Part shown: positions 24,412 through 30,789 of the stretch, piece after piece
How the letters are laid out: each line of letters begins with the position of its first letter
How positions within the stretch are numbered: the first letter of the stretch is position 1
IMG/VR virus record: IMGVR_UViG_3300017527_000439
Coordinates: 1-36,179 of that record
Strand: one strand, 5' to 3'
DNA length: 36,179 nt
Origin: a virus
Notes under the pieces: model-generated
Seen by the model: only the letters and a program-made list of their open reading frames with translations
The model's database searches: none
Told to the model about the DNA's origin: nothing
Position numbers and translations under genes: made by a program

Positions 24412-24480
24412 CCCCTAATATTTCGCAAACCCTTGATATCAGTGAATTTGCGGGTTTTGGTCGCTGTAAACCCTTGATAT
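24410..24480. repeat. short direct repeats around the promoter -35 (possible operators)
   Basis: The 13-mer AAACCCTTGATAT occurs at 24427-24439 and 24468-24480. A variant AACCCCTAATAT (24410-24421) overlaps the -35 element. An inverted pair CGCAAA/TTTGCG (24424-24429, 24448-24453) lies between. These sit upstream of and over the -35, where an activator or repressor would bind. Confidence 0.55.
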
Positions 24481-24571
24481 TAATAGGTCTGAAAAAAAAT
24501 AAAAAACTTTTCACGGCTTTTTTTCTTCCGTTGGTTGTAAGGGGAACGTGTAATATTTTGGGGCGAGTTTG

Positions 24572-25210
24572 TCAATGGTTAGCCTTTCGGTGATCAGCCC
24601 ACACCATTTGAATTAAGCGATGTTCTTGTTTTTCTTTTGCTGCGTCCATGGCTGCGTCCCTGGCCGCGTCCCAGGCTGCGGCACTGGCTGCGTCCTTGGC
24701 TGCGGCCCAGGGTGCGGTCCAGGCTGTGTCCCTGGCTGCTTCCCAGGCTGCGGCCCTGGCTGCTTCCCAGGCTGCGTCCCTGGCTGCGGCCCAGGCTGCG
24801 TCCTTGGCTGCTTCCCAGGCTGCGTCCCTGGCTGCGGCCATTAAAGATTCATCTTGAGTTTTTAAATATCTTTTAACAACATCGGGAGCGTCCCATAAAT
24901 GAATTACATCAAGAGCACACATACATGCGAATTTACGTAATAGACGTTCACCGTCAAGCCACCACAGAACCTTTCTTCTCTCTGCTACGGTTTTATCGTC
25001 TTGGTGCAGCATTTCACCGGCAAGTTCGACACGACAAATAATAGAACCAGGGGCATATTTTAATGCGTCAGTAATTTTTTTAGACGCATGTAAGCCAGAC
25101 TCACACATAATTAAATCCCCCTTATGCACAAGCCATTGACTTTTACGCGCAAGGCGATTATCGTCATAACCGAGCCTTCTATTCTTTGCCATGAAATGCC
25201 ATGCTTTCAT
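24572..25210 (-). CDS. DUF7666-like protein with Ala/Trp repeat tail
   Basis: A 212-residue protein. Residues 1-~120 match a phage domain I know as DUF7666-like: MKAWHFMAKNRRLGYD..., WLVHKGDLIMCESGLHASKK, DALKYAPGSIICRVEL, FACMCALDVIHLWDAPDVVK. The function is unknown; related proteins are widespread in phages and their hosts. Residues ~124-195 are a run of eight-residue units of the type AARDAAWE, which would form a long Ala-rich helix with regularly spaced Trp. The start has GGAGGAGGG. It is the last gene of the first leftward unit before the strong internal promoter. Confidence 0.75.
   Translation of the reverse strand: MKAWHFMAKNRRLGYDDNRLARKSQWLVHKGDLIMCESGLHASKKITDALKYAPGSIICRVELAGEMLHQDDKTVAERRKVLWWLDGERLLRKFACMCALDVIHLWDAPDVVKRYLKTQDESLMAAARDAAWEAAKDAAWAAARDAAWEAARAAAWEAARDTAWTAPWAAAKDAASAAAWDAARDAAMDAAKEKQEHRLIQMVWADHRKANH
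24640..24840 (-). repeat. degenerate 24-bp tandem repeat coding Ala/Trp helix
   Basis: GC-rich units around GCCTGGGAAGCAGCC (minus strand) repeat about eight times, coding A-A-x-D-A-A-W-E type octets. Because of the period and bias, all + strand frames also stay open here; these are not genes. Confidence 0.85.
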
Positions 25211-25302
25211 TTCCCTCCTCCTTGTGTGGGCGAGTTTGTCAAATCAATCCTCTGTGAAAAAGGCCGTAGCTTCGTTTTTTTTGATGATAAAATTCCACCC
25301 AT
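25207..25302 (-). CDS. possible 31-aa peptide coupled to the DUF7666-like gene
   Basis: The frame starts ATG, reads MGGILSSKKTKLRPFSQRID and ends at a TGA that overlaps the next ATG (ATGA). The coupling geometry is what real short phage genes show. However, no ribosome binding site precedes the ATG and the peptide is basic and low in complexity, so it may be chance. Confidence 0.3.
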   Translation of the reverse strand: MGGILSSKKTKLRPFSQRIDLTNSPTQGGGK

Positions 25303-25349
25303 ACTTGGCTATGGATTAAAAAAGTTTGCCCGAGAAAACGTACCCTACG

Positions 25350-25553
25350 CTATGTTTTATTCTCCTCAGAGCCATTTTTGATCACTGTTCCCATCCGAAA
25401 AGGCCATAACGCGCAATCTTTAGCTGGACATTTCCTAACTTCAGGTGCAAACCATCCAGAACACTCCAAACATTTCTGCCGAATAGCCTTACCACGGGTT
25501 AAAGTTTTTACCTCATGTCCATTCTTGGTTATGATTCTGTGTTTGATTGCCAT
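25350..25553 (-). CDS. small zinc-binding protein
   Basis: Sixty-seven residues with IRQKCLECSGWFAPEVRKC followed by P-A-K-D-C-A-L-W-P-F-R: four cysteines in a CxxC...C...C layout, then W-P-F-R. I recognise this as a recurring small phage protein with an S-G-W/V-R-K-C core; the role is unknown, probably zinc- and nucleic-acid-binding. The ribosome binding site is weak (GAGAC). Confidence 0.7.
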   Translation of the reverse strand: MAIKHRIITKNGHEVKTLTRGKAIRQKCLECSGWFAPEVRKCPAKDCALWPFRMGTVIKNGSEENKT

Positions 25554-25570
25554 ATCTAAACAGTCTCATT

Positions 25571-25636
25571 TCAGTTTTTTGTGAAAAAATCTCTCAACCC
25601 GTACTCATCAATCAAGTCATCCACAGACACTTGCAA
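25571..25636 (-). CDS. possible 21-aa micro-ORF
   Basis: Between two genes lies TTG then QVSVDDLIDEYGLRDFFTKN and a stop, preceded by AAGGAGAGGAG. The sequence is protein-like and the site is good, but the length and TTG start make it uncertain. Confidence 0.25.
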   Translation of the reverse strand: MQVSVDDLIDEYGLRDFFTKN

Positions 25637-25652
25637 CTCACTCCTCTCCTTG

Positions 25653-26108
25653 TCAATTAAGATCCTTTTGCTCGGCCGCAAACGCCGGACCATAGCCGAA
25701 GTCTTTGATTCTTTCTTCCCTTAACAAATCATCTGCGGTTATCATGCCGGCGATACGGTATTTCGGAAATTCGCCAATTACCAACGCATAGGCATCCGGC
25801 GGTTTATCCTGCTTGCCAAGCACCGCGATTAAATGGCCATTGTTGTATTTTGTAGCTTTTATATCGACCCGGCAGCCGTCTTTTGTAATCGCATCCTCAT
25901 TGTAAAATACGTTTACTTGAAGGTCTGGATAAATGTTATGTGCTTTGCAGAAAGCAATCTCAGCACCGATTCCTTCAAGGTCAGTTTGCTCATTAGATTG
26001 AGGCCCAATTTTTTTATTTTTAACGCCCCTCTGTCTGTTGGCCTGGTATCGAGACTTGGCCAGAAATTGAGAGAGGCGTTGTTCTGCCTCGTTTAACTCA
26101 ATCCACAT
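25653..26108 (-). CDS. PD-(D/E)XK superfamily nuclease-like protein
   Basis: A 151-residue protein with the signature of a small restriction-like fold: E50 in LEGIGAEIAFCK, then D77 and D82-I-K84 in TKDGCRVDIKATKYNNG. This is the E...D...DxK arrangement used for metal-dependent DNA cleavage, for example in phage resolvases and repair nucleases. It begins three bases after the stop of the annealase gene and so belongs to the recombination set, perhaps resolving recombination intermediates. Exact substrate is not deducible. Confidence 0.68.
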   Translation of the reverse strand: MWIELNEAEQRLSQFLAKSRYQANRQRGVKNKKIGPQSNEQTDLEGIGAEIAFCKAHNIYPDLQVNVFYNEDAITKDGCRVDIKATKYNNGHLIAVLGKQDKPPDAYALVIGEFPKYRIAGMITADDLLREERIKDFGYGPAFAAEQKDLN

Positions 26109-26111
26109 GGA

Positions 26112-27362
26112 TTACCCCATGGCCGCTACATTTTCATCATATTGATTTGAAAACTCTTCAACCCTCTTGTCTGTGTCCGGTTCGCCAGGGAAATCTTTCA
26201 TGGTCATATCAAAAGCATCAGAATGACTTGCCTTAAGTGCTGAGAGGTGTGCCTTGGCACCATCTGACAAGCCGTTTGGCGTTTTTATGTCCGGTTCTGG
26301 TTCCGGTTCAACATCCAAAACCGGGAACGGATTGTCATACATTCTGTCCCATTTTTCTTGCATTTCAAGCAGGATGTCTGCCGGGGCGTCCTTTAGGATC
26401 TCAATATTGCCTTTCTTCCAGATGAAGGTCGAAAAGCCCTTCTCTTTCAGGTTGATCCAGTTTGGACGATCCCATAGGGCCGGGTTCTCTTCTGTCGGCT
26501 GTGACTCCGGGTATGTTTTTTTTCTCCAATCCTCAAAGCTGGCCCAGAACATTTCAAAGTTTTTCACGGCCTCTTCTTTTAATTTTTCGATTGAGATGTC
26601 ATTCCCGGCTGCGGTTTCGTTCAGGAACCGCTCCATGGTTTTGTCTCCGGGCCAATCAATTTTTTCCATCACCATTGCGTCAAAATCACCATCGTCTTTT
26701 TGCTGTTCCCTTTGGAAAAACCCACCGGTCTGCTCCATGGGAATTGGATCAACCCTGGTTTCGGGCAAAATCTCTTCCTCGACAATTGAGTTCCCAACCG
26801 TATCACCCCACAGGGTTGACAGGCCCTGTGACTCCGCGACCTTTGCGATCATGCCGGCCTGTTTTTCGGGTTTCCAAAACGAGGTGATGCTGCCATCTTT
26901 GGTTTTTTTTATGTACTGTTTTAAATTGATCTCAAGGATAAACTCATCATCCCAATCGGTTGGGGTGGCTTTAAACCACCCGCCCAGGATTGTCTCATTT
27001 TCGAGTACCAGGCCATTCGAATAGCGAAGCCCGGTTTCCTTGTTGTGTACGATAACACCCTTTTTCCAGCCCCGGCATGTTGCATCCTTTCGGGCCTTGT
27101 TCCTTTTGTGTTGAATGGCTTCAACAATTTGGGCGTTTTCTTTTTGGGCGTACTTGATCAGCCACGCTTGACGGAGAAAGGGATTAAGGCGGCGTGCTTT
27201 GCATTCATGCATGAAATATAGTATCTCCGAATCAGTCACGAAATCCCTGTTGCCCTGAACGAGATATTTTCTCACAGTGTCAAATGTGAGCCGCATCTCA
27301 TCGCCGTTCTCCATAGTGTAAACCATTTCCTTTGCCTGTGTTGTTTGTAGTTGTTTGGTCAT
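26112..27362 (-). CDS. bet: RecT/Bet family single-strand annealing protein
   Basis: A 416-residue protein. Residues ~30-200 fit the lambda Bet branch of the RecT group: FMHECKARRLNPFLRQAWLI, then WKKGVIVHNKETGLRYSNGL and EKQAGMIAKVAESQGLS. These proteins coat ssDNA and pair complementary strands in phage recombination. The C-terminal ~200 residues are an acidic tail with Pro and Asp (FPVLDVEPEPEPDIK), longer than in lambda Bet (261 residues), probably for partner binding. The exonuclease partner is two genes upstream; a coiled-coil gene lies between them. Confidence 0.85.
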   Translation of the reverse strand: MTKQLQTTQAKEMVYTMENGDEMRLTFDTVRKYLVQGNRDFVTDSEILYFMHECKARRLNPFLRQAWLIKYAQKENAQIVEAIQHKRNKARKDATCRGWKKGVIVHNKETGLRYSNGLVLENETILGGWFKATPTDWDDEFILEINLKQYIKKTKDGSITSFWKPEKQAGMIAKVAESQGLSTLWGDTVGNSIVEEEILPETRVDPIPMEQTGGFFQREQQKDDGDFDAMVMEKIDWPGDKTMERFLNETAAGNDISIEKLKEEAVKNFEMFWASFEDWRKKTYPESQPTEENPALWDRPNWINLKEKGFSTFIWKKGNIEILKDAPADILLEMQEKWDRMYDNPFPVLDVEPEPEPDIKTPNGLSDGAKAHLSALKASHSDAFDMTMKDFPGEPDTDKRVEEFSNQYDENVAAMG

Positions 27363-27374
27363 GTTGATCCTTTC

Positions 27375-28112
27375 TTAGCTCGTTCTGAGGCTAATGTTTG
27401 ATTCTTGATAAATTTCAATTCCATCAATATTTCGATTGCCATTTTTTACGGAGATGTTTATTGCCGCCACATCTACTGTGAGAAAATCAATCGGCACTTT
27501 GTTAATATCTGCCAATTTCCATTTCCAAATTTTTCTAACACTCGCAGACCCTGATGATGTTCTGGTGACCGTACTCTCGGGCGTAATGATTTTTGGCGCG
27601 ATTGGTGCCTCGATGCCGGCCGCCTTGGCCTCTGTGTTTAATTTTTCTTGCAGCTTTTTCTGCTCCTCTTCAGCGGCCTTGACCATTTTTAAACGCTTGA
27701 CTTCCTTGTCATGCTGATAGCGGCCAATTTTATTTTTCAGATCCTTTTCGATGGCAACGAGGTCTGTGGTGAGTTCTCTTACAAATGTATCCACTCCTTT
27801 GCTAAATTTTTTTGGCCTTGCGACAATGTCTTTTCTGGCAAGGTCGATCTTTTTAAAAAGTTGCTTTGCTTGAGTGGCCATTTCAACGCCGGTCTTGTTG
27901 GTTTCGTCATCGACGATCTCCAGGGCGTTGGCCATGTCCAGCGTGAGCTTAATTGCATCCTTATACATTGCGAACCTGGACCTGACGGGAGCCAGGTCGT
28001 ATAGGTCGGTAGTTGCCAGCATGTCCTCAACGTTATTTTCTAATATAAGTCTTTCCTTCAATCCATTTACTGCCTTTTCTTTCATTGCTGCCCCGAAATC
28101 GATGTCTGTCAT
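27375..28112 (-). CDS. coiled-coil protein between exonuclease and annealase genes
   Basis: A 245-residue protein, mostly long charged helix (KKFSKGVDTFVRELTTDLVA, EEEQKKLQEKLNTEAKAAGI). The short C-terminal beta part (IWKWKLADINKVPIDFLTVD, NRNIDGIEIYQESNISL) looks like the end of unnamed phage proteins that accompany recombination genes. No catalytic motif is seen. Placement suggests a partner of the Bet-exonuclease pair. A GGA site inside the end of the upstream gene precedes its ATG. Confidence 0.68.
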   Translation of the reverse strand: MTDIDFGAAMKEKAVNGLKERLILENNVEDMLATTDLYDLAPVRSRFAMYKDAIKLTLDMANALEIVDDETNKTGVEMATQAKQLFKKIDLARKDIVARPKKFSKGVDTFVRELTTDLVAIEKDLKNKIGRYQHDKEVKRLKMVKAAEEEQKKLQEKLNTEAKAAGIEAPIAPKIITPESTVTRTSSGSASVRKIWKWKLADINKVPIDFLTVDVAAINISVKNGNRNIDGIEIYQESNISLRTS

Positions 28113-28116
28113 AATC

Positions 28117-28662
28117 TTATCCTTTCATAAAAAATTTATATGCGTTAAGCGCACATAGAAACGCTGACCAATCCATTGCTGAATTGATATATTCTTCAAA
28201 TAGAGCTGCAGTGCCGTCTGGCTTAAGCCGTATTGAGGCACCGCGGTGAGTCTGTATTCCCATATCAACTTCTGCCAATTGCCGATATGACGCGATCTGG
28301 GCCGACCAGACGAGGCCTTTCGCAATAGCCGTTTTCCAATCGATTAAAATCTGTCTGGCATCATTCTTGAGGGAACAGATCAGGTCCGGCTTACCGCAAT
28401 ATCCTAATTCTGAATCAATCAGGCGTTTTTCAACCAGGGTGACCTTATCCACCATGGCGTCTATCCATTTCATGCCTGAATCAACATACCCCTGCCATTC
28501 TTGTTTAACGGGAACAACCCAAACCCCGGATAGGTACGCAGAGAGGGCATCATGAACTGCGGTGCCTCTCTCTGCGTGTTCAGGTAGGAAATAGGATGTA
28601 TCAATGAAGGGACTCAATATTTGAGTCGATGACGGGAAACCTGTCTTGTTTTCGTAAGGCAT
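28117..28662 (-). CDS. RecB/Cas4-type PD-(D/E)XK exonuclease
   Basis: A 181-residue protein with the four landmarks of the RecB-like nuclease family: E31-R-G-T-A-V-H37, C89-G-K-P-D93, L-I-D108-W-K110-T, and Q122-I-A-S-Y126. Single-domain members serve as recombination exonucleases beside annealing proteins, replacing lambda Exo; they process double-strand ends to give ssDNA. The pairing with Bet two genes downstream supports that role. No helicase domain is present. Confidence 0.78.
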   Translation of the reverse strand: MPYENKTGFPSSTQILSPFIDTSYFLPEHAERGTAVHDALSAYLSGVWVVPVKQEWQGYVDSGMKWIDAMVDKVTLVEKRLIDSELGYCGKPDLICSLKNDARQILIDWKTAIAKGLVWSAQIASYRQLAEVDMGIQTHRGASIRLKPDGTAALFEEYINSAMDWSAFLCALNAYKFFMKG

Positions 28663-28664
28663 TT

Positions 28665-28928
28665 TTATCCCTTCTTTTTGATGGGCAAATCCATTTGAGG
28701 ATCTGAAATAATTCTCGTCGCCGAAGCCTTGATTCTCTCGGAAACAAAGTTAAGTTTTTCTTCAACCTCAAGGGTGTCTCCATCAATGTAGAGTTCGATG
28801 GAAACATTTATTTTGAGGTTCCCGTTATTTTTCTGAAAACCAACATCTATCTTGTCGGTCCAATCAAATAAAAGGTCCCTGCACAATATTGCACATTGAT
28901 CAAGGACGTCTGTGGTGATCTTTTCCAT
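28665..28928 (-). CDS. small unknown early protein
   Basis: Eighty-seven residues; alpha/beta with KINVSIELYIDGDTLEVEEK and a helical end (NFVSERIKASATRIIS). A GGGAG site precedes the ATG. No family is recognised. The stop lies two bases before the exonuclease start, and the exonuclease ribosome site is inside this gene, so the pair is coupled. Confidence 0.6.
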   Translation of the reverse strand: MEKITTDVLDQCAILCRDLLFDWTDKIDVGFQKNNGNLKINVSIELYIDGDTLEVEEKLNFVSERIKASATRIISDPQMDLPIKKKG

Positions 28929-28945
28929 TATATTCTCCCACTACC

Positions 28946-29422
28946 TTATGGTTTTAAAACATAGTGATCGTGTCCACATTTTGGACAAAATACATGGATG
29001 CCATTTTCTTCTGTTGTGGCCTCATTTTTTTTCGTATATCGCTGGAATTTTCTTCTACACGACTGACACAGACCGTGATATTTTGAACTTGGACCGTATG
29101 GCTTACCTGTGTCTTTTCTAATTAAGAGGGGTCGTTCTTTGCATCTTTTACAAAGTGGAATTGGTTTTTGTGTCGCCCGACGATCCGGTTCATTACTATC
29201 ATTTTCTGTTTGATTTTCGGTGGTTGTGTCGGGTGGTTCATTTTCGAACCGTTTCGCTTTTTTGATTTCAATCCACCATCTTTTTAATGTGCTAAATGGT
29301 ATGCCGCTTTCTTCTGAAATTTCTTTAAGCACAGAATTAATACTTCGTTGTTTTTTTTTTAAGTGTTGTTTTGCTACCACTGTTGTCTCAAACGATACCT
29401 TGCATGTATCTGCCCACGCCAT
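28946..29422 (-). CDS. HTH plus zinc-ribbon DNA-binding protein
   Basis: A 158-residue protein. Residues ~25-55 make a helix-turn-helix (SVLKEISEESGIPFSTLKRW). A disordered Thr/Asn/Glu linker (65-85) leads to a zinc part with CKRC (about 90-93), CQSC (about 118-121) and CPKCGH near the end. This suggests a phage transcriptional or structural DNA-binding protein, but the target is unknown. It starts one base after the preceding stop. Confidence 0.65.
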   Translation of the reverse strand: MAWADTCKVSFETTVVAKQHLKKKQRSINSVLKEISEESGIPFSTLKRWWIEIKKAKRFENEPPDTTTENQTENDSNEPDRRATQKPIPLCKRCKERPLLIRKDTGKPYGPSSKYHGLCQSCRRKFQRYTKKNEATTEENGIHVFCPKCGHDHYVLKP

Positions 29423-29423
29423 A

Positions 29424-30059
29424 TTATTTTCCCCTCTTTATATCCTGTAGTCTCTTTAAGTGGCACATCGGTTTTTTTGTATCCACCATTTCACAGACAG
29501 CAACGCGATCATATAGGTGTTCACAATATTTTGTTTGTTCCATATAGTTAAATTTGTAAAATTCTTCTTTTTTGTGATTTTGTTCAATGTGTGAAAGATA
29601 TAAGTTTGTCCCCGTACTGTCAGGGTTGAACAACTCAAAAAAAAGTATTGCACCAATTTTTGTGTTGTGAATTTTCAAGGATGTAATGGTCCAGACATCA
29701 ATGCCAAACATATTTGACAGGTCAGCAAAAACCTTATTCAATTCAAAGACACTATCAACACGGACGCTATTAATAGAAACGACCCGACTTTGCGATGTGC
29801 TTCCAGCGTACCCATTTTGAATTGTGATGCCACACGGAAGGAAAAGAGGCACACGCTTTGTATATTTTATCTTATCCTCTTCTCCGATGGATATGGTTCC
29901 CTTTGCAGAAAAGCCGCCAAGACCAAGTTTGTGTTTTTTAAAATAGTCGGCTTCCCAAGGAAATTTCTTTTGCCAAAATCGCAAGTCCTCACCAATCAAA
30001 ACCGAATAGTATGTCCCCATTTTTGCCATTTCTTCTTTCTGTAATCTTGAAAATCCCAT
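29424..30059 (-). CDS. unknown 211-aa early protein
   Basis: A mixed alpha/beta protein with FWQKKFPWEADYFKKHKLGL, a strand-rich middle (YTKRVPLFLPCGITIQNG) and a C-terminal section with several Cys and His (MEQTKYCEHLYDRVAVCEMV; C-H-L near the end). I do not recognise it. The last ~35 residues might bind a metal. The start has GGGGGG-TAGG, a polypurine site like that of the preceding small gene. Confidence 0.55.
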   Translation of the reverse strand: MGFSRLQKEEMAKMGTYYSVLIGEDLRFWQKKFPWEADYFKKHKLGLGGFSAKGTISIGEEDKIKYTKRVPLFLPCGITIQNGYAGSTSQSRVVSINSVRVDSVFELNKVFADLSNMFGIDVWTITSLKIHNTKIGAILFFELFNPDSTGTNLYLSHIEQNHKKEEFYKFNYMEQTKYCEHLYDRVAVCEMVDTKKPMCHLKRLQDIKRGK

Positions 30060-30101
30060 CCTACCCCCCCTTGTGTATAAATGGTTACAATCTCCTTGCT
30101 C

Positions 30102-30188
30102 CTAAAAAAGTTGCGCTAAAAGAAACATAAACGATACAAGCCCTACTAAGAAAAATGCGCCGAGAATTGCTTCGATTAAAATGTCCAT
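30102..30188 (-). CDS. 28-aa single-pass membrane peptide
   Basis: MDILIEAILGAFFLVGLVSF followed by MFLLAQLF: one hydrophobic helix with almost no loops. A polypurine site (AAGGGGG) stands five bases before the ATG. It is the first gene of the first leftward operon, just after the leader RNA. Tiny membrane peptides at this place are common in phage early operons. The function is unknown. Confidence 0.6.
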   Translation of the reverse strand: MDILIEAILGAFFLVGLVSFMFLLAQLF

Positions 30189-30199
30189 GTTACCCCCTT

Positions 30200-30398
30200 A
30201 AAAAAGGCCCGGCAGAGCGAATAAATATGCGGATCCGTAACTTATAGGGTTTTTCCATTTACTTCGATTTTTGGTTTTGTTACCGAGTTGGCTCTTAACA
30301 CTTAAAAAGTGTCTCGCTCGGGCCTACCGAGCTTTGTGAAATTTTATAGTACGATTAGTTGCCAGCCCTGCCGGGCCGTGATGCTTGATTGATTTCAT
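30200..30398 (-). ncRNA. putative structured early leader RNA or small RNA (~200 nt)
   Basis: The region between the leftward promoter and the first leftward gene has no gene. On the minus strand it can fold with its ends together: GGCCCGGCAG (30368-30377) pairs perfectly with CTGCCGGGCC (30206-30215), followed at once by six T (30200-30205). Inside are GCTCGG/CCGAGC (30316-30332, loop of five), ACACTT/AAGTGT (30298-30312, loop of three) and a GTAAC/GTTAC pairing. Because the closing helix meets a U-run, the molecule may end there as a free RNA or act as an attenuator. I do not recognise a named family. Confidence 0.5.
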
Positions 30399-30404
30399 GC
30401 CCAT

Positions 30405-30433
30405 ACTATAAATTTTTGAAATATGTTTGTCAA
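30405..30433 (-). promoter_or_regulatory. leftward early promoter
   Basis: TTGACA (30428-30433), a 17-base spacer and TATAGT (30405-30410) on the minus strand: eleven of twelve bases consensus. The start is expected near 30398, at the front of the structured leader. ATTTCA (30392-30397) and TGAAAT (30417-30422) form an inverted pair around the -10 and may be an operator. Confidence 0.82.
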
Positions 30434-30455
30434 GTGTTTTTTTTACTTTATTTAC

Positions 30456-30485
30456 ATTGTTCCGCAATTACTTGTTTTATTACAA
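30456..30485. promoter_or_regulatory. possible operators between divergent promoters
   Basis: Two small inverted repeats lie between the two promoters: ATTG-TTCCG-CAAT (30456-30468) and TTGT-TTTATT-ACAA (30472-30485). They are near where a Cro/CI-like protein would act and the first gene to the right encodes such a protein. Four-base arms in AT-rich DNA are weak evidence. Confidence 0.3.
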
Positions 30486-30507
30486 TATTTTTTTCTGAAA
30501 AAAATAC

Positions 30508-30536
30508 TTGACTTTTAAAATTCTGTAATTTATCCT
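30508..30536 (+). promoter_or_regulatory. rightward promoter, near-leaderless
   Basis: TTGACT (30508-30513), 17 bases, TATCCT (30531-30536). The predicted start of transcription falls on or next to the ATG at 30543, so the message would have essentially no leader, and no ribosome binding site is present. Lambda cI from PRM is a known leaderless example. Confidence 0.6.
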
Positions 30537-30542
30537 TACCGT

Positions 30543-30737
30543 ATGGAAAAATTAGAATTAGATATCCGAAAAATAAAACACCTTTTGGCGGCATACAACA
30601 AAAAACAAAAATGGATCGGTGAACAACTTGGCGTATCTGATCAGTTGGTATCATATTGGTTACGCAAAAAATCGTTGACCGGCGCAAGGCGTATAGCACC
30701 ACTCTTTAATCTATCACCCAAAGACCTGATTAAGTAA
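30543..30737 (+). CDS. small HTH repressor / Cro-like protein
   Basis: A 64-residue basic protein with a clear helix-turn-helix: WIGEQLGVSDQLVSYWLRKK, then S-L-T-G-A-R-R-I-A-P-L-F. The second helix (VSDQLVSYWLRK) is the recognition helix. There is no dimerisation/peptidase domain, so it is more like Cro or an antirepressor-type regulator than a full CI. It is the first gene rightward from the divergent region, seven bases after a promoter -10, and lacks a Shine-Dalgarno site. Confidence 0.75.
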   Translation: MEKLELDIRKIKHLLAAYNKKQKWIGEQLGVSDQLVSYWLRKKSLTGARRIAPLFNLSPKDLIK

Positions 30738-30789
30738 AATTAATTATTCAACTATGAATTGATGCTAAAAAAATACCCCGAGGTGTGAA

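Noticed and set aside
24314-24514. N-terminal extension of the 77-aa gene
   Set aside because: It would run through a perfect promoter and its operator-like repeats; an AAGGAGG site immediately precedes the internal ATG.
24481-24571. Terminator after the DUF7666-like gene on the minus strand
   Set aside because: There are A and T runs but only weak pairing around GCCGTG; not strong enough to call.
24620-24876. Three overlapping open frames on the plus strand rich in Gly/Cys/Pro, Arg/Leu/Pro or Ala/Ser
   Set aside because: They are the complement of the Ala/Trp repeat of the minus-strand gene; the 24-bp period keeps all frames open. No ribosome site and low-complexity products.
26254-27024. 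A 256-residue plus-strand frame
   Set aside because: It lies fully opposite the Bet gene, which has clear family motifs; the antisense product is Ser/Phe-rich and has no ribosome site.
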